Positions 21,912 to 33,545 of a stretch of DNA of 64,000 nucleotides are shown piece by piece. The notes beneath the pieces were generated by a model. That model was given only the letters and a program-made list of their open reading frames with translations. It was not told where the DNA came from and did no database searches. Both the position numbers and the translations under genes were made by a program. Each line of letters opens with the position of its first letter. Position 1 is the first letter of the stretch. Source of the DNA: Phragmites australis (lineage: Eukaryota; Streptophyta; Magnoliopsida; Poales; Poaceae). The stretch is from assembly GCF_958298935.1 (NCBI RefSeq), contig NC_084943.1, positions 4,350,001-4,414,000 on the forward strand, read 5' to 3'.

Positions 21912-22098
21912 AATCAAGGGGGCAATGTTACAAAACAAAACATTATGGTCAATTAGAAAAATTGTTCAGAAGAGATGCCTCCCAAATAGACACCCATTGG
22001 GGAGGGATGCCTCTCTGAGGGGAATGAACTTGTTCCTTCATTCTATATAAATCAAACATGTGTGCAATGAAAGTACTATTCGATCTAATGTTCAATAA
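21912..22098 (+). repeat. Polypurine tract and probable 3' LTR of the copia remnant
   Basis: AATCAAGGGGGCAA (21912-21925) is a typical polypurine tract, followed by TGTTACAAAAC at 21926. A TATA-like TCTATATAAATC lies at about 22042-22053. The LTR would be under 200 bp, short as in the Ale/Retrofit type. Its right end is not fixed and abuts the lipid-transfer pseudogene. Confidence 0.5.
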
Positions 22099-22416
22099 TC
22101 ACAAGCAGTTCATGGGCATGGTGACGCCGCACTTGCCCGGCAGTGCCATGGCGCAGTTGGGATCGATGTGGTAGATTCTCATCCATATGCCAGCGACACC
22201 CAATACTGGCAGATGCACCCCAGTCCCCAGATCAACCTTCCGTAGTGTGGGGCAGCGCTCCACCGATGGGCTGTCATTAGTGTTGTTGGTGGCCACCGCC
22301 AGCTGACACAGCTTGAAGTCCTTGTTCGCCATGCCATAGATGGCGTGGGCGCCCTCCAGTGTGGAGAGGGACACCATGGCAAGGAGAAATGTAGCTAATG
22401 CGTGTGCTTTTGCCAT
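22099..22416 (-). pseudogene. Decayed DIR1-like lipid-transfer protein paralogue
   Basis: This open frame of 105 codons has a clear signal peptide (about residues 1-25, ending A-H-A). Its C-terminus, I-Y-H-I-D-P-N-C-A-M-A-L-P-G-K-C-G, matches the gene at 35237-35548. The eight-cysteine scaffold is broken: only five Cys remain (37, 55, 88, 96, 104), and the CC pair and C-x-C are gone. The missing C-x-C is readable in the next frame (G-C-I-C-Q-Y around residues 66-72), so two compensating frameshifts bracket that segment and leave the frame open. The protein could not form the normal four disulphides. It is most likely a pseudogene that still has a promoter-like region. Confidence 0.75.
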
Positions 22417-22524
22417 TGAAGGTTATGTGTTCTAGCTAGAGGCCAGAGCTGGTATTATTTGTTTTATATTTCAGCTCTATGTTTTCCTTGAGCTGGTGTG
22501 AGGATAGAGTTTGGTGTGAGGTCC

Positions 22525-22532
22525 TATTTATA
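22525..22532 (-). promoter_or_regulatory. TATA box upstream of the lipid-transfer pseudogene
   Basis: The minus strand reads TATAAATA about 110 bp before the ATG. The flanks (CCTATAAATAGGAC) resemble those at 35655-35662, so the two genes derive from one duplicated promoter. Confidence 0.55.
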
Positions 22533-22964
22533 GGAGCATAGTATGGGATATGGTGCACCCACGCACTTAGATATCGTTAATTGTCCCTTGGTTCTATCAC
22601 ATACCGAAAACCCCAACCTAGACATCGAGCATGCATATGCACCAAGACATCATGTTTATTATTTCCGGCTTTTGTTTAGGGTTCAAAACTTTTTGATAAT
22701 GTTACATCGTTAAAAGACTCACTTTTCCACCTATATTTATGAATGGGAATTGTTTGAAGGTAGTTATAGATAGCCCAAAACCATTTAGGAAGGAAAGGGA
22801 GAAGACTTGGTAGAAAAAGAGAAAAGGAGGGAAGGCTTTCTATAGACGGGCCAACTTGCGGTCTGACCGGGCCTCCCCGTGGTCTAACCGCTAGGGCTCA
22901 GAGCGACCATTTAAACCCCAATCGACCACCTCTCACTCCCTCACTCATTCATTTCTTCCCCACT

Positions 22965-22982
22965 TGAGAGAGAGAGAGAGAC

Positions 22983-23041
<59 letters not shown>
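22965..23041. repeat. (GA)n microsatellite
   Basis: There is a nearly pure GA run of about 75 bp with one interruption (ACAGGG) near 22981-22986. It generates long S/L-rich spurious frames on the minus strand. Confidence 0.95.
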
Positions 23042-23045
<4 letters not shown>

Positions 23046-23191
23046 AAAAAGGGCTCCTTCACCATTCCTCCACCTGGAGCTCAACGAAAGCCAAAGCCTA
23101 AAGGAGAAGGTCACCCACATCATCCCCGAGCTTATCCCCAAGCATCCCCTAGCTAGAGCAAGACTCAAGCCTTCTTCCACCCAAAACTGGC

Positions 23192-23254
23192 AGAAGAAGA
23201 AAAAGAAGAAGAAGAAGAAGAAGAAGAAGAAGAAGAAGAAGAAGAAGAAGAAGA

Positions 23255-23284
<30 letters not shown>
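23192..23284. repeat. Compound (AAG)n-(GA)n microsatellite
   Basis: About 68 bp of AAG repeats pass directly into about 24 bp of GA repeats. The frames with long Phe, Leu or Ser runs across it are artefacts. Confidence 0.95.
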
Positions 23285-23285
<1 letters not shown>

Positions 23286-25261
23286 CTCCACCTCGACTAC
23301 CACGATAGCCGGAGATCGATGGAGATGGCTTCCCCATGCTTCCCAAAGACTTCCCCGAGATCCTCTCCACCGTCTTTCTCACCAAAGAAGCTTCCCCACA
23401 TCTTCTTCCACCTCTAGGCCAGTTGGAACACCCCAAAGTCGATCTTCACATCGGAGCTTCCACGGAGCCGACCAACCCTCAACCAAGATTTCCCACACCA
23501 AGGTGAAGCTTCCCAACCCTTCCCCTCTGTTCTCCCGAGTTTCTCACACTCCCCATAGCCATAGAACTGAGGTCCACCTAGCCATGGATGCTGATCCATG
23601 GGGACCAAGCTTTTGGCCCCATGCATGTCACTCAAACCACCCAAAATACACTCCCCTAGTCTTATGGAGTATTTTGGTACCACCCTTGGTCGAAGGCATC
23701 ACTAGAGCCTTTGTCGATGACCTCACCGAGGTGCTGCCAGCCAGGCCCAGCGATCTAACCACCACTTAGGCCGTTCTGACCGTCGGGTTGGACTTGGTCG
23801 ACTTGTTTTTATGTTCAAACTCCACAGTCAAGAGTCAAACTGCCACTTGGCCGGTCTGATCACCATGTGTCCAGTCTGACCGCTAGGTTTACTCAGTAAT
23901 GAATTCCTCTCTACCTGACCCTCACGGTATGACCGCCACCTCCCACGGTCTGACTGCTAGACATCCAGAACCTAGTGAGCTTAGTTTATCCCATGTGATA
24001 TTTAGATCCTTTCTGTCCCAATCGTTCCAATGTTCTTTTACAAATATTTTCATGATCATGCATCATAAAGCATACTTTATGGAATTTCATCATGCTTAGT
24101 GCGAAGCATTTTCACTCTTTTAGTGATCGACAGACTAGGGAGTGATGGGTTTTCTTGAGAAGAAAATTGTGGTTGATCTTGTTTGTGAAGCTGAGCACCA
24201 AGGCAAGCATCGATGCATATTTCAACTTGTTAGATATAGCTATATGTTGTATATGCATGTTTAGCCAGTTGATGTCGGGAAATCGGCTAGCACCTATCTT
24301 GTTGCATTTATCCCTGTCTTTTTATTGGTGATCTCAATCTTGTAACCTGGGAATAACCATGTTATGTCTAACTTAAAATTTGTCTAAAATGCCTAGCAAT
24401 GCATAGGTCACTCGTAGAAGTCAAGTGGTGGAATGTACCATCGTTGTCGAGCTATAGGGCTTAATTACTTTCATGATGAAAACAATGTTATAGATACCGG
24501 CTGTGTTAGGGGCAGGTCGGGAGAGAGACCTAGATGCCATATACCACTTGTATCGTTTAAGCACCATTCGTTGGCGTTGTTGACTTAAGCACTTTTTCGT
24601 ACTACCACATATCCAAATAGGGTAAGGATGAGCAAAGTATCGTAAGTTGCCACATTCATTTGACTCATGCGTCCTTGATGTGAGCAAGAGGGCTTGTAAG
24701 AGGCACATGAGGTAGCTCTAGGAGTAGAGGTAGGTGGCCTTCGCATACTCGGGCATGGGAACAATAGTTCATGGTGGGTATGTGAACGGTTGTCACGGGA
24801 ATCATCACTTGCAACTGACGAGTTGTATGAAGGATGATCTTGTGTCATGTGGGTAAATGTGTACTCCATGCAGGGTGTAAAATCAATTTGAATTGATGGC
24901 CTCTTGGTTAGGAGCAAGCTTAATGTTCATTAGATGTCACCGTAGAGTCTCATTTGGTATTGGTGGTATGGTGGTTATATGTGGGAGAAGGGAGATGTGA
25001 GATAACCATATTCGTATGTTAGTTTTGGTTATGTTCTTATGGTTAGGCTAGGATAACCAAGAGTTAGGATATGTAGGTGCTCACATGTTTAATTTTATAT
25101 GAAATTGTCTTTCATATAATTCAATTCAACCTTGTGGCCTATTTCTTGCTACTTCATCCAAATACATTATACATGGAGTCAAGAATATATATACTCAGAC
25201 GAGTAAGACTTGCGAGTACCTTCGTACTTACCGTACTTTGTTGATTGTTTTGCATGAAAAG

Positions 25262-27671
25262 TGTAATGCCCTAAATTTTGAAAGGAAATTGGAAGTCGTC
25301 GTTTCCGGTTTTTTGGGTATTGAATCGCTCTCACCAGGAAAGAAAAGAGAAGAAAGTGAGGCAAATTGCAGCAGTGCATTTCTTTTAAAACAGAGAAACT
25401 TTAACCACGAGAGTGGGCTGAGCCAACCTGGGCTTGGGCCGGTTAGCTTAGCCCCTCCCTCAAAGGCCCATGCCCCCCCCCCCTTCTTTTCCCCCTCCAC
25501 CCCGTCAAACCCTAGTCGTCCCTCTTCTATGCCGCCAACCCCCCTGTTGTTGCTCTTGTGCAGTAGAGAGAAGAGAAAGGAAGAGGAGAAGAAGGGGAAG
25601 GGAAGGGCAGCAAGGAAAGCAAGGAGAAGAGGGGAAGAGGAGGTTTGGAGCTAGGGGATTTGGGAGTTTTCTTGCTGTGGTGCCCTAAGGTAACAATTCC
25701 CCTGCTGTTCTTCATATTTTGGTTGATGATTATGGCCGGTAGATCTTGGTTTGAGAGGTTTTGGTTAGGGAAATTTGTGGTTTGGGGTCAAACTGAGTGT
25801 TCTGCACGCAGGCAGATTGAGCAGTATGCGTGTTCTTGATGTTTCGGTGACATAGATGATTTTTTCTGTGGAAGTGATCAACTAGAAAGTTGTAGCTAAC
25901 GTCGAAACCTAGCTACCAATGAAATTTCAGAATTTTTGGCCATGTGGTTTAGGAGATATTGCTGTCTGAATCTGACTGTTGTACCTCTATCGAATTTCGG
26001 TCAGTGTTAGATCTATTCTGTTTTGGGGCATCTTAGTTGCTGAGCCAATTTTTCAGAATACTATAAGGTTTTAGAGGATTCATTAAGCTTTCCAATGGTG
26101 TGAACAATGTAATTTTTCATTGGTTGTAGCTCTAGTTACGCTGTTCTGAACTTTTCTACAATTAATGGTTAGATTTCGTTGTCGAAGTTCAGAACTTGAT
26201 TAGGCCTTGTTAGAGATGTTTTATGTAGATCTAAATGATACAAAAGTTGAAGCTTGTGTTATTATCTACATTTCCACAAAATTTTAGAATTTTTTGTTGC
26301 GTATTTCTGGAGATAAACAGGTTTGGGTGGCTGCTGTCTGAATTTTTTGTTGCGTATTTCTAGAGCTGTTTTGCTATGTCATTTAGGAGACCTTAGAGGC
26401 ATGAGAAAATTATGTCGTCTCAACAAAAGTTGTAGCCCTTATTCTGTAGTTTCTGAAAATGTATTCTTTTGCTATTATATCGGTGGTAGAAAAATAGTTA
26501 CGGAAAATATAAGTACTGCTGCTCCTGTCAAACTAATACGTGTGTGCTGTTTTTGGTCGATATGTCTTGATTGAGGGTTTCGGGTGTAGGAGCGCTTTGT
26601 TTTATGTATTTGCATGTTATGAGGAGTGTTGGTGCTGAGTTATGGTTATGTTTAGGTGGTGGTTCTTGGTCTCACACTTGAAGTTGGCTATTATCGTCGA
26701 TAGAAGGCAAGTAAACATAGCTATGTTGTTGCTACCGTTTTGACTTGTTATTTTCATCACCTACACCTTTATTTCAGAACTATGATAATTTAACTGTGAT
26801 CTGAACTTTATATTATGTTTTATGTTTAAGTATGTTTAATCATTGACTTATATCTATCCTTATGTTGCTACAATTCTTGTGAGCTATATTGTTATTTGAC
26901 TTGAGGATGAAGTTGAAGTATTATTGGTAGTATACTTTAATGCAATTGCAGCATATTTCTACCATGTGCACTTGTATTTGTATATGCATTGGAAGTTATG
27001 TCGTAAAGATCACGACTGTACCGGTACACATCGTACGTTGTCTGAGGAGGGTTGCGATGTAAAAGGAGACATATCATTGCATTCATATGCATTCTTGGAA
27101 ATTAATAACATTTATATATTATTGTAGATATGAAGTTACATATGTGGTTGTGATCTTTATTTGAAGTTATTCTTTAATGTTGTTAATACTATCCTAACAT
27201 GTCTTATGTCTTGAGAAAACTATATTAAATCGATGCTTAATCAACTTGTGTTTTAAATAACTTGTCAAAATAAGTTTGCTTGCTGGGATTTTATATCTCA
27301 CCCTTGCATTACTCCTTCCAGGTATTTGATGCATGTCGTGAAGGGATGGGAATGTAGCAGCACGTTTTGCACTTTATGCCTATATTTTTTTTTATCATTG
27401 TGCTGTAATAATAAATAAAGTTTAATCCTTAGAGTCGTACGTTTGAAGTTTAAAGTGTGGTGGTGAAGTTAAACTTAATATTTTCCTTTTGGTTCATGTT
27501 AGGATGTTTCTATCCGTTATTGTGAGAATCTGCATATCTTGTTTATCTATGTTAATGCTTCCGCGATATTTTTTTCATAGAGGAGATGCTGCTATTTTTT
27601 TTTATTATGGCTAGTTGTAGGTTGCGTAGTTTAATGACATCCTAGGATTCTGGTGGCCCTGGGGTGTTACA
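25262..27671 (+). mobile_element. Solo LTR, 2.4 kb, with perfect duplication AAAAG
   Basis: It begins TGTAATGCCCTAAATTTTG and ends GGGGTGTTACA. The identical 5-mer AAAAG flanks it (25257-25261 and 27672-27676). No internal domain is present, so it is a solo LTR left by recombination between two LTRs. The ends resemble those of element D (TGTAACACCC...GGGTGTTACA), suggesting a related gypsy (Del/Tekay-type) family. The open frames inside (for example 25238-25654) are not genes. Confidence 0.9.
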
Positions 27672-27676
27672 AAAAG

Positions 27677-28707
27677 TTTAAAAGCCGGCTACTTGTGCCC
27701 CACCAAGAGCGGTGTGGTGATAAGTACTATACTACTACTAACCTCGGTCGGTTGTCTTGTGGGAAAATAGAGTCGCCGGTCTTGGTTTTCTTTTAGACAT
27801 TTATTCTGTGGAAATTTATATATATTTACGCTATATGATACTTGTCATTTGTTTAATTTATCAATATGTAATCCTTTGATCGTTTGTATAATCGTGATGT
27901 TATGATGTATATGTTGGTACAGATATGTATGGATAATAGTTCTCTGAGAATTATTAAAACACATATCGAGACTATCAGGATTAGATTCTTTTTAATCATT
28001 TAGTAGCTACGATTGTTACGATGAGATGTGGGTTAGCACGTAACATATCGAGAAATGGACTTATGCTACCTCTCATCTTATTAAATAATCATCCAATTTG
28101 ATCAATACGAATACAATTTGAATAGATCCTCACAAGTTCCTTCATTGATAAAGGTGATTTCCAGCTGTACATAAGTTCTATGTTAAAAATATAAGTGATG
28201 GATAACATATGGTCCTTGATGTTTATTTTAAGACCGGCCGTCTAAATTGAGGGAATTCGTGACTGGCAAATAGTTACTCCCTCCTTGGACAGCCACCGGC
28301 CGTCTAAGTAGCTTTAGTGGGAACCAGGACTGGGTTGCGACATTATGAATCCTGCCGAAACTATTCACCGGGTAACAATTTTCCATTGGTGCTAATTTTG
28401 GTTATCGAGGTCCAGTTTGCGGTTACCGTTTGGTGGTATATATATTGTGTACTGTAGAAAATAGTTAGTTATAAGCAATAGAAGTCCAAAAGAATAAGAA
28501 AATTGGTCACGTTCATAACTAATTGTTACACAGGAATACAGGTCGTTTGGACTGCATTTTTATACATTTCAAGCTAGGTTGTATTCATCCAACACAGCTG
28601 CTCCCTACGAAATCGGTAAACAAAATTTATATCTTTCCGTTCAATTCTATCCTTCAGCTAGCTCATATACGTAGTGGGTTTAAAATGAGTGGCTGATTTA
28701 ATTAGTA
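27677..28707. other. Intergenic, repeat-like
   Basis: No gene is seen. A 12-mer CCGGCCGTCTAA occurs twice (about 28235 and 28298) around a short interval. The left part continues the repeat interrupted by the solo LTR. Confidence 0.3.
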
Positions 28708-28963
28708 TTATCTTCGTTTAGAAATAGATGTCATTCTAGGATACATATAATTAAACTTTAAAAACTTTGACTATTAATATAAACAAAATTATTAGAATTT
28801 GGCACATAAAAATAATGGTAATGAATTTATCATAAAAAATATTTTAACATCATTTAATTTTTATCAACTTTTAATAAAAGGTAGTTGTCAAAAGTTATAA
28901 TCAAACGTGCTAATTCGAGACTGTATCAATATCTAGACGACAAGTAAAAAAGAACGGAGGTAG
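28708..28963. mobile_element. Stowaway-type MITE
   Basis: This is a 256-bp AT-rich element. The left end TTATCTTCGTTTAGAAATAG is a decayed form of the grass Stowaway end CTCCCTCCGTTT. The right end on the minus strand reads CTACCTCCGTTCTTTT. The TA dinucleotide flanks both ends (28706-28707 and 28964-28965). Confidence 0.75.
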
Positions 28964-29289
28964 TAAGTTTAAAATAAGTGGTTTAAAGTACAGTAGTGTT
29001 GATAGATGTTTAAATGACTGGTTTTGTATTTAGCCAGACCCCGAACGAATTGGGAAAAAATATCTCACTGTCCAAACGGGACTAAGGACACCAAAAAAAT
29101 ATTGGGGCGAAAAGAATATCTGGGCCATGTAAATGTACTATGCCGACTTCAGTAGTGCTGGTGGGTTAGGCAAGCACCATGATAGGTCTAGCGTTGACGG
29201 ATAGGTAAGTCTTCAGTTCTCGCTGGTCGTGCATGATACCACTTGAGGACACGGACTCCAAAAGTTTTCCATGTCGACTGGCACTAGGG
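28964..29289. other. Intergenic, nothing recognised
   Basis: No open frame of note and no clear repeat were seen. Confidence 0.4.
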
Positions 29290-30470
29290 TTCAATTTATC
29301 GATGATAACTAGTTAAAATTTATAGTTACTGTTTGATCCGGTTTCAGAAATCGAATCGTAATTAAATTTAAATTAAAAATTCGAAAAATAAAAAAAATTC
29401 AAAACAATTAAAAAAAATCTGAAAAAATTAGAGAATCCTAAGACCTTCTATGAAAAACAATTTCAAAAATAATATTGTTTGCATCATATTCTATAGAGAG
29501 AAACTTTGAAAAAGTAAAAAAATGTTGAGGCGTGCGGCTCAATTATTAACTCATGTTAAGGAAAAGCTTAACATATAAATACATATTTTTTTAGGACATA
29601 TCTTAAAAGAATATTTAAAATTGATTTCACTTCATTTAGAGTTTTATTAATTTCTCCATAATTTTTACAAAGTTCACAAGCATAAAATGAATATGTTAAA
29701 AAATAACATTGTAATTAACTTTTTCATGTCTACCATTATTTTTCCTACATAAAGAATAGTATAAATAAACTAATAAATTGGTTTCACTAATTTTAGAGGT
29801 GTGATGGGTCAGTTATGAATTAATCTAGTTGCAACATATTTACACAATCCTGCATGTTACAATAACTAATTCATGAGTTTATGTATTTTAAAAAGATATA
29901 GGATCATGTAAGAAGACTAACAAAATTAGTTTCATGATTTTTGGATTAGTAAAGAGTAAACTATGCATTTAACTTAGTTTAACAAATATATTTTCTCACA
30001 GAAATTTTTTAAGATTTTTATGAGTATAAATACTTTTATCATGTAGATCATGTTACAAGAAAACCAACAAAATTTGTTTCACTTAATTTAAAGCTCAAAT
30101 GAATTAGTTATTGATTTTACATGATTGAGACAATTTTTAGGTTTTTTTTAAACTTCACTGAAAATCAAGAAAATAGCTCGATAAATCGAGAAAACCAAAC
30201 GGTTACCGACAAAACCGATCAGTTACCGATAATATGAAAAATTCGAGAAAACCACTCGATAAATCAAAAAAATCGCTCGATAACCGGTCCGATTCGACCG
30301 GTTACCGAACAGAGAATTTGAGATTTTTTTTTTCCAAATTTTAAATTTTAACAAATAAATTTTATACAAATTTCAGCCAAATTTTAAGTGGTTATCACGA
30401 TAACCGCGTATTTTTGGTTACCGCTGAGGACCGGTTACTGACACCCCAACGGTAACTAAAACCTTGCTGG
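29290..30470. repeat. AT-rich repeat with GGTTACCG motifs, probable unclassified transposon
   Basis: The stretch is very AT-rich without genes. In its right third there are many GGTTACCG or CGATAACCGG-like motifs (30195-30440), some palindromic. The two ends show weak inverted similarity (GGCACTAGGGTT at 29279 against the minus strand GCCAGCAAGGTT near 30473). Such units are common in grass genomes. The class is not resolved. Confidence 0.4.
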
Positions 30471-30626
30471 CACCATATTTTTTTTCCCAAAGGTGCATCG
30501 TTTATGATAATGGACCAGTTTTTTTTTTCTTCCCAGTGCCGGCCATCATTACTTGGATGTATGCTAAATGCAGTGCTGCAAAATTACTGGGCTCATCTCG
30601 TCAAGTCAGTTTGAATGGATAAACTG

Positions 30627-30761
30627 TCACAATTACTGTAATTAAATGGTCACGATGTTGAATCATGATATTCATTTTGATCCTCAATATAATCATTAAC
30701 ACAACTTATTGTTACCTAGTTATCGTAAGGTTACTCCATAGTATTCTTTAATGGTGTACAA
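30627..30761 (+). repeat. Duplicated segment, arm A
   Basis: These 135 bp (GTCACAATTACTGTAATTAA... to ...GGTGTACAA) recur at 33411-33545 in the same orientation with only about 5 differences. Confidence 0.85.
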
Positions 30762-30809
30762 TCATCTGATGGCATGATGCGTGAGCCAAAGTGCAGCATG
30801 ACATGATTG

Positions 30810-31010
30810 CTACTTGATTAAAAGAATCATGCATGCATGCATGTGCCATGCGAGGAGGCTGCATGCAAGATTGGTATTAAAAAGGCGTCAGGCTGCATGC
30901 GTGATTGGGCAAGTCATGCACACTATTTGGATTAAAAAATTCACATGCATGCATGATTGGGTGCATGGGAGACATGCACACTACTTGGATTAAAAAATTC
31001 ACATGCATGC
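30810..31010. repeat. GCATGC-rich short tandem repeats
   Basis: Units of about 66-67 bp ending ATTAAAAAATTCACATGCATGC occur twice (about 30890-30955 and 30956-31020), with a more distant third copy before them. The palindrome GCATGCATGCATGC lies near 30830. This may be LTR or promoter sequence of an unidentified element. Confidence 0.6.
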
Positions 31011-31294
31011 TTTGGAGGCGTCGGACGCATGTGGCACTGGCTCGAACACGTGCAGCTGACAGGCCGCGTGCGGTTTGGAGATCTTGCTGGTCGTGTGCGT
31101 GCTTTTCTGCTTTGGGGCTCGGAACGTGGTTGTTGGCTGCTATTCGTGATGGACACGGGACCAGCGGCCAAGTCGTGAGCCCGGGTGAAGCGTACGCGTA
31201 CATGAGTTGGACTCGGACAGGACGTGATGGCGCACAGGTTCTCCGTGGTGTAGTAGGACTCAGCATTGACTCGGATTTTTTGCTCTCGAGGGGC

Positions 31295-31302
31295 TATAAA
31301 TA
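31295..31302 (+). promoter_or_regulatory. TATA box upstream of the copia gag remnant
   Basis: TATAAATA lies within GGGGCTATAAATACGAGG, 341 bp before the gag ATG at 31643. The leader in between is strikingly GC-rich (CpG-rich) compared with its surroundings and does not match the LTR at 32968-33257. Confidence 0.5.
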
Positions 31303-31642
31303 CGAGGAGGCGCAGCAATAGATTGCAGAACGCAGAGGCAACCGAAGTAGAAGTCCATAGGATTGCGGGAAAATTGTAATTGTGCTGTTCGTGAACTGTT
31401 GCTTGTGACGGTTGACAGTGAACGGTAGGCGGCGATCGAGCGGGTCGGCTTCGTCGTGTGCAAGCGGCGTGGTAGTCGACGGGGCTTGAGAGCGGCAGAT
31501 CGTGCACGGGCGGTGTACGAGGCGGGCGTACGCGCGGTTCGGTGTGTGCGTGGTGGTGCGTCCACGCGGGGCGCAGGTACGAGCGTGCGGAGGCGCATTC
31601 AGCACACTTGAGTAGGATTCGGCGGTCTGCGGCAACAGGCAG

Positions 31643-32878
31643 ATGGCATCGATGGCTTCCAAATTCGAGGTGATGAGATTTGACGGGACTGGCACCTTCG
31701 GGCTTTGAAAGACAAGAGTCAAGGACTTGCTGGCGCAGCAGGGGATCCTGAAGGCTCTTAGCGACAAGAAGCCAATCACGGTAGATGATGACAAGTGGGA
31801 AGAGATGCAAGCACAAGCGGCGGCGACAATAAGGTTGTGTCTCTCCGATCAGATCATATACCATGTCATGGATGAAACATCACCTAAGAAGATTTGGGAT
31901 AAATTAGATGATCAATTCATGTCCAAGACATTGACTTGGAAGCTGTATCTGAAGCAAAAATTGTATGGGCTGAAGATGCAAGAGGGGTCAGATCTTGCTG
32001 AGCATGTAAACATATTTAATCAAGTTGTCGCTGATCTTATGAAGGTGGAGGTGACAATTGATGATGAAGACAAGGCGATTATTCTTCTGTGTTCCTTGCT
32101 AAGGTCTTATGAGCACTTGGTCACAACATTGACGTATGGTAAAGAGGCAGTCAAAGTGGATGATATTCATGCGGCGTTGTTTGCTCATGAACAAAGGAGG
32201 AAGAACAATGCTGGTGAGAGTTCATCTGGAGATGCTTTTTTCGTCAAAGGTGATCGAGGTAGGGAGACTAACAAGAAAAAGAAGAAGAAGGGGCCACAGT
32301 GCTATAAATGCAAGGATTGGGGACATGTAAGGAAATATTGTCCAGAACTGAAGAAGGGCGTGGCAAATATTGTGGTTTCTAAAAAAGATGACTCGGATAG
32401 CGATGGTGATCTTCTCGTACTATCAAGTGAAAAGTCTTGTGGTGAAGCATGGCTGTTAGATTCGGCGAGTTCATATCATGCAACATCAAACAAGGAGTGG
32501 TTCTCTTCATACTCTGAAGGTGATTTTGGTCTTGCTCGCTTGGGAGATGACACGGGTTACCGTGTTATGGGAGTCGACAATATCAAACTGAAGATGTATG
32601 ATGGACAAGAAGTGCTACTTGAGGGTGTGCGGCATGTGCCGGGACTTACGAAGAATCTAATATCGCTTGGATTTCTGCATGGAGAAGGTTGGCTATATCA
32701 GGCGATGTCAGATAATAAGGCCTTGAATGTGATGCAGGATGGCAAGACTGTGATGATAGGTGAGAAGATGGGAGGTCATCAATACAAGTTGAAAGGTGAA
32801 GTCATGAAGGTGGGAGCTGCAAATTTTGCGGAATACGTTCCTAGTGGCGAGGCATCCTCGTCGGACTGTTTAGGATGA
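31643..32878 (+). pseudogene. Ty1/copia gag-protease remnant lacking integrase, RT and RNase H
   Basis: The ATG at 31643 (M-A-S-M-A-S-K-F-E) starts a frame broken only by TGA at 31706, where the family has Trp. From 31727 it is open for 383 codons. It has the copia gag region (I-W-D-K-L, L-K-Q-K-L-Y-G-L-K-M), a C-x2-C-x4-H-x4-C zinc knuckle (C-Y-K-C-K-D-W-G-H-V-R-K-Y-C) and the protease segment W-L-L-D-S-A-S-S-Y-H-A-T. The usual D-S-G/A-A/C-S active site is therefore altered. G-V-R-H-V-P-G-L-T-K-N-L-I-S-L follows. The frame then ends with a short tail directly before an LTR, so all pol domains after protease are missing. Confidence 0.85.
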
Positions 32879-32967
32879 GCAGCAGAGATAGACAGCTCAA
32901 GTCTAGGTACACGGAGGTTCACACATGGCAGACTCAAGTTGGCGTGCATATTCGTCAAGGTGGAGTT

Positions 32968-33257
32968 TGTTGGAATATGTGTCGAATATGTGTACATGGT
33001 AGGTTACAGATAGACTTGAGTTGTAATTGGGTGGGATTAGGATTAGAGTTGTAGTCGAACTCTAATTCCAAGCCTTTAAATAGAAGGCACCATCGTTGTA
33101 ACCATGGCAAGACGAAACAGTTGGGGAGGAGCGCCCGTAGTCATGCCCTGAGGATGTAGGCAACTTGGCCGAACCTCGTTAAAAAATATCGTGTCTTGTG
33201 TGTTGATCTTGTGCTTGGCTTGATGATCCTGGTGTTGCTTCCGCTAAAATCCTAACA
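32968..33257 (+). repeat. 3' LTR of the copia remnant
   Basis: This LTR of 290 bp runs TGTTGG...CCTAACA with a short purine-rich stretch (AAGGTGGAGT) before it and a TATA-like TTTAAATAG near 33075. The next five bases, ATTGC, are the expected right half of a target-site duplication. The intact site ATC-ATTGC-AAAAG survives in arm B' (from 35836). No matching 5' LTR was found upstream of gag. Confidence 0.8.
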
Positions 33258-33415
33258 ATTGCAAAAGCTCATGTTGGTGGCGATCACTAGTACAGGAAAT
33301 ATTGTTTATCACCTAGTACCGTATATTGATTGTGACCAAACTATTTTTTTCTCACTATTATATTGTCTATTAATATCAATATATTATATCGCCACAAGAT
33401 ATATCATTAGTGACA
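33258..33415 (+). repeat. Duplicated segment, arm B
   Basis: It is identical by eye to 35836-35952 over its first 117 bp, then has about 20 bp that B' lacks (or lost), and matches again to GTGACA. It joins arm A' directly, with overlap GTGACAA. Confidence 0.85.
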
Positions 33416-33545
33416 ATTATTGTAATTAAATGGTCATGATGTCGAATCATGATATTCATTTTGATCCTCAATATAATTATTAACACAACTTATTGTTACC
33501 TAGTTATCGTAAGGTTACTCCATAGTATTCTTTAATGGTGTACAA
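33411..33545 (+). repeat. Duplicated segment, arm A'
   Basis: This is the second copy of 30627-30761. Its start overlaps the end of arm B, a microhomology junction. Confidence 0.85.

Larger units (their letters stand above)
22560..25256. other. Repeat-derived region, class not resolved
   Basis: No gene is supported. The stretch has several copies of a GGTCTGACCGCYAGG-like phrase (near 22870, 23850-23880, 23925) and large microsatellites. It continues beyond the solo LTR at 25262 into 27677-28440, with a run resembling LTR sequence of a gypsy element (CCTAGCAATGCATAGG near 24390). I could not find paired ends. Confidence 0.3.

Noticed and set aside
22941..23436. Minus-strand frames with long Phe, Leu and Ser runs
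   Set aside because: They are read-through of GA and AAG microsatellites; composition is purely repeat-driven.
25238..25654. 138-codon plus-strand frame
   Set aside because: It begins before and runs inside the solo LTR (from 25262); no domain; codons are from GC- and purine-rich LTR sequence.
30941..31864. 307-codon minus-strand open frame
   Set aside because: It lies opposite the GC-rich leader and gag start on the plus strand, has no domain, and its frame openness follows from base composition.
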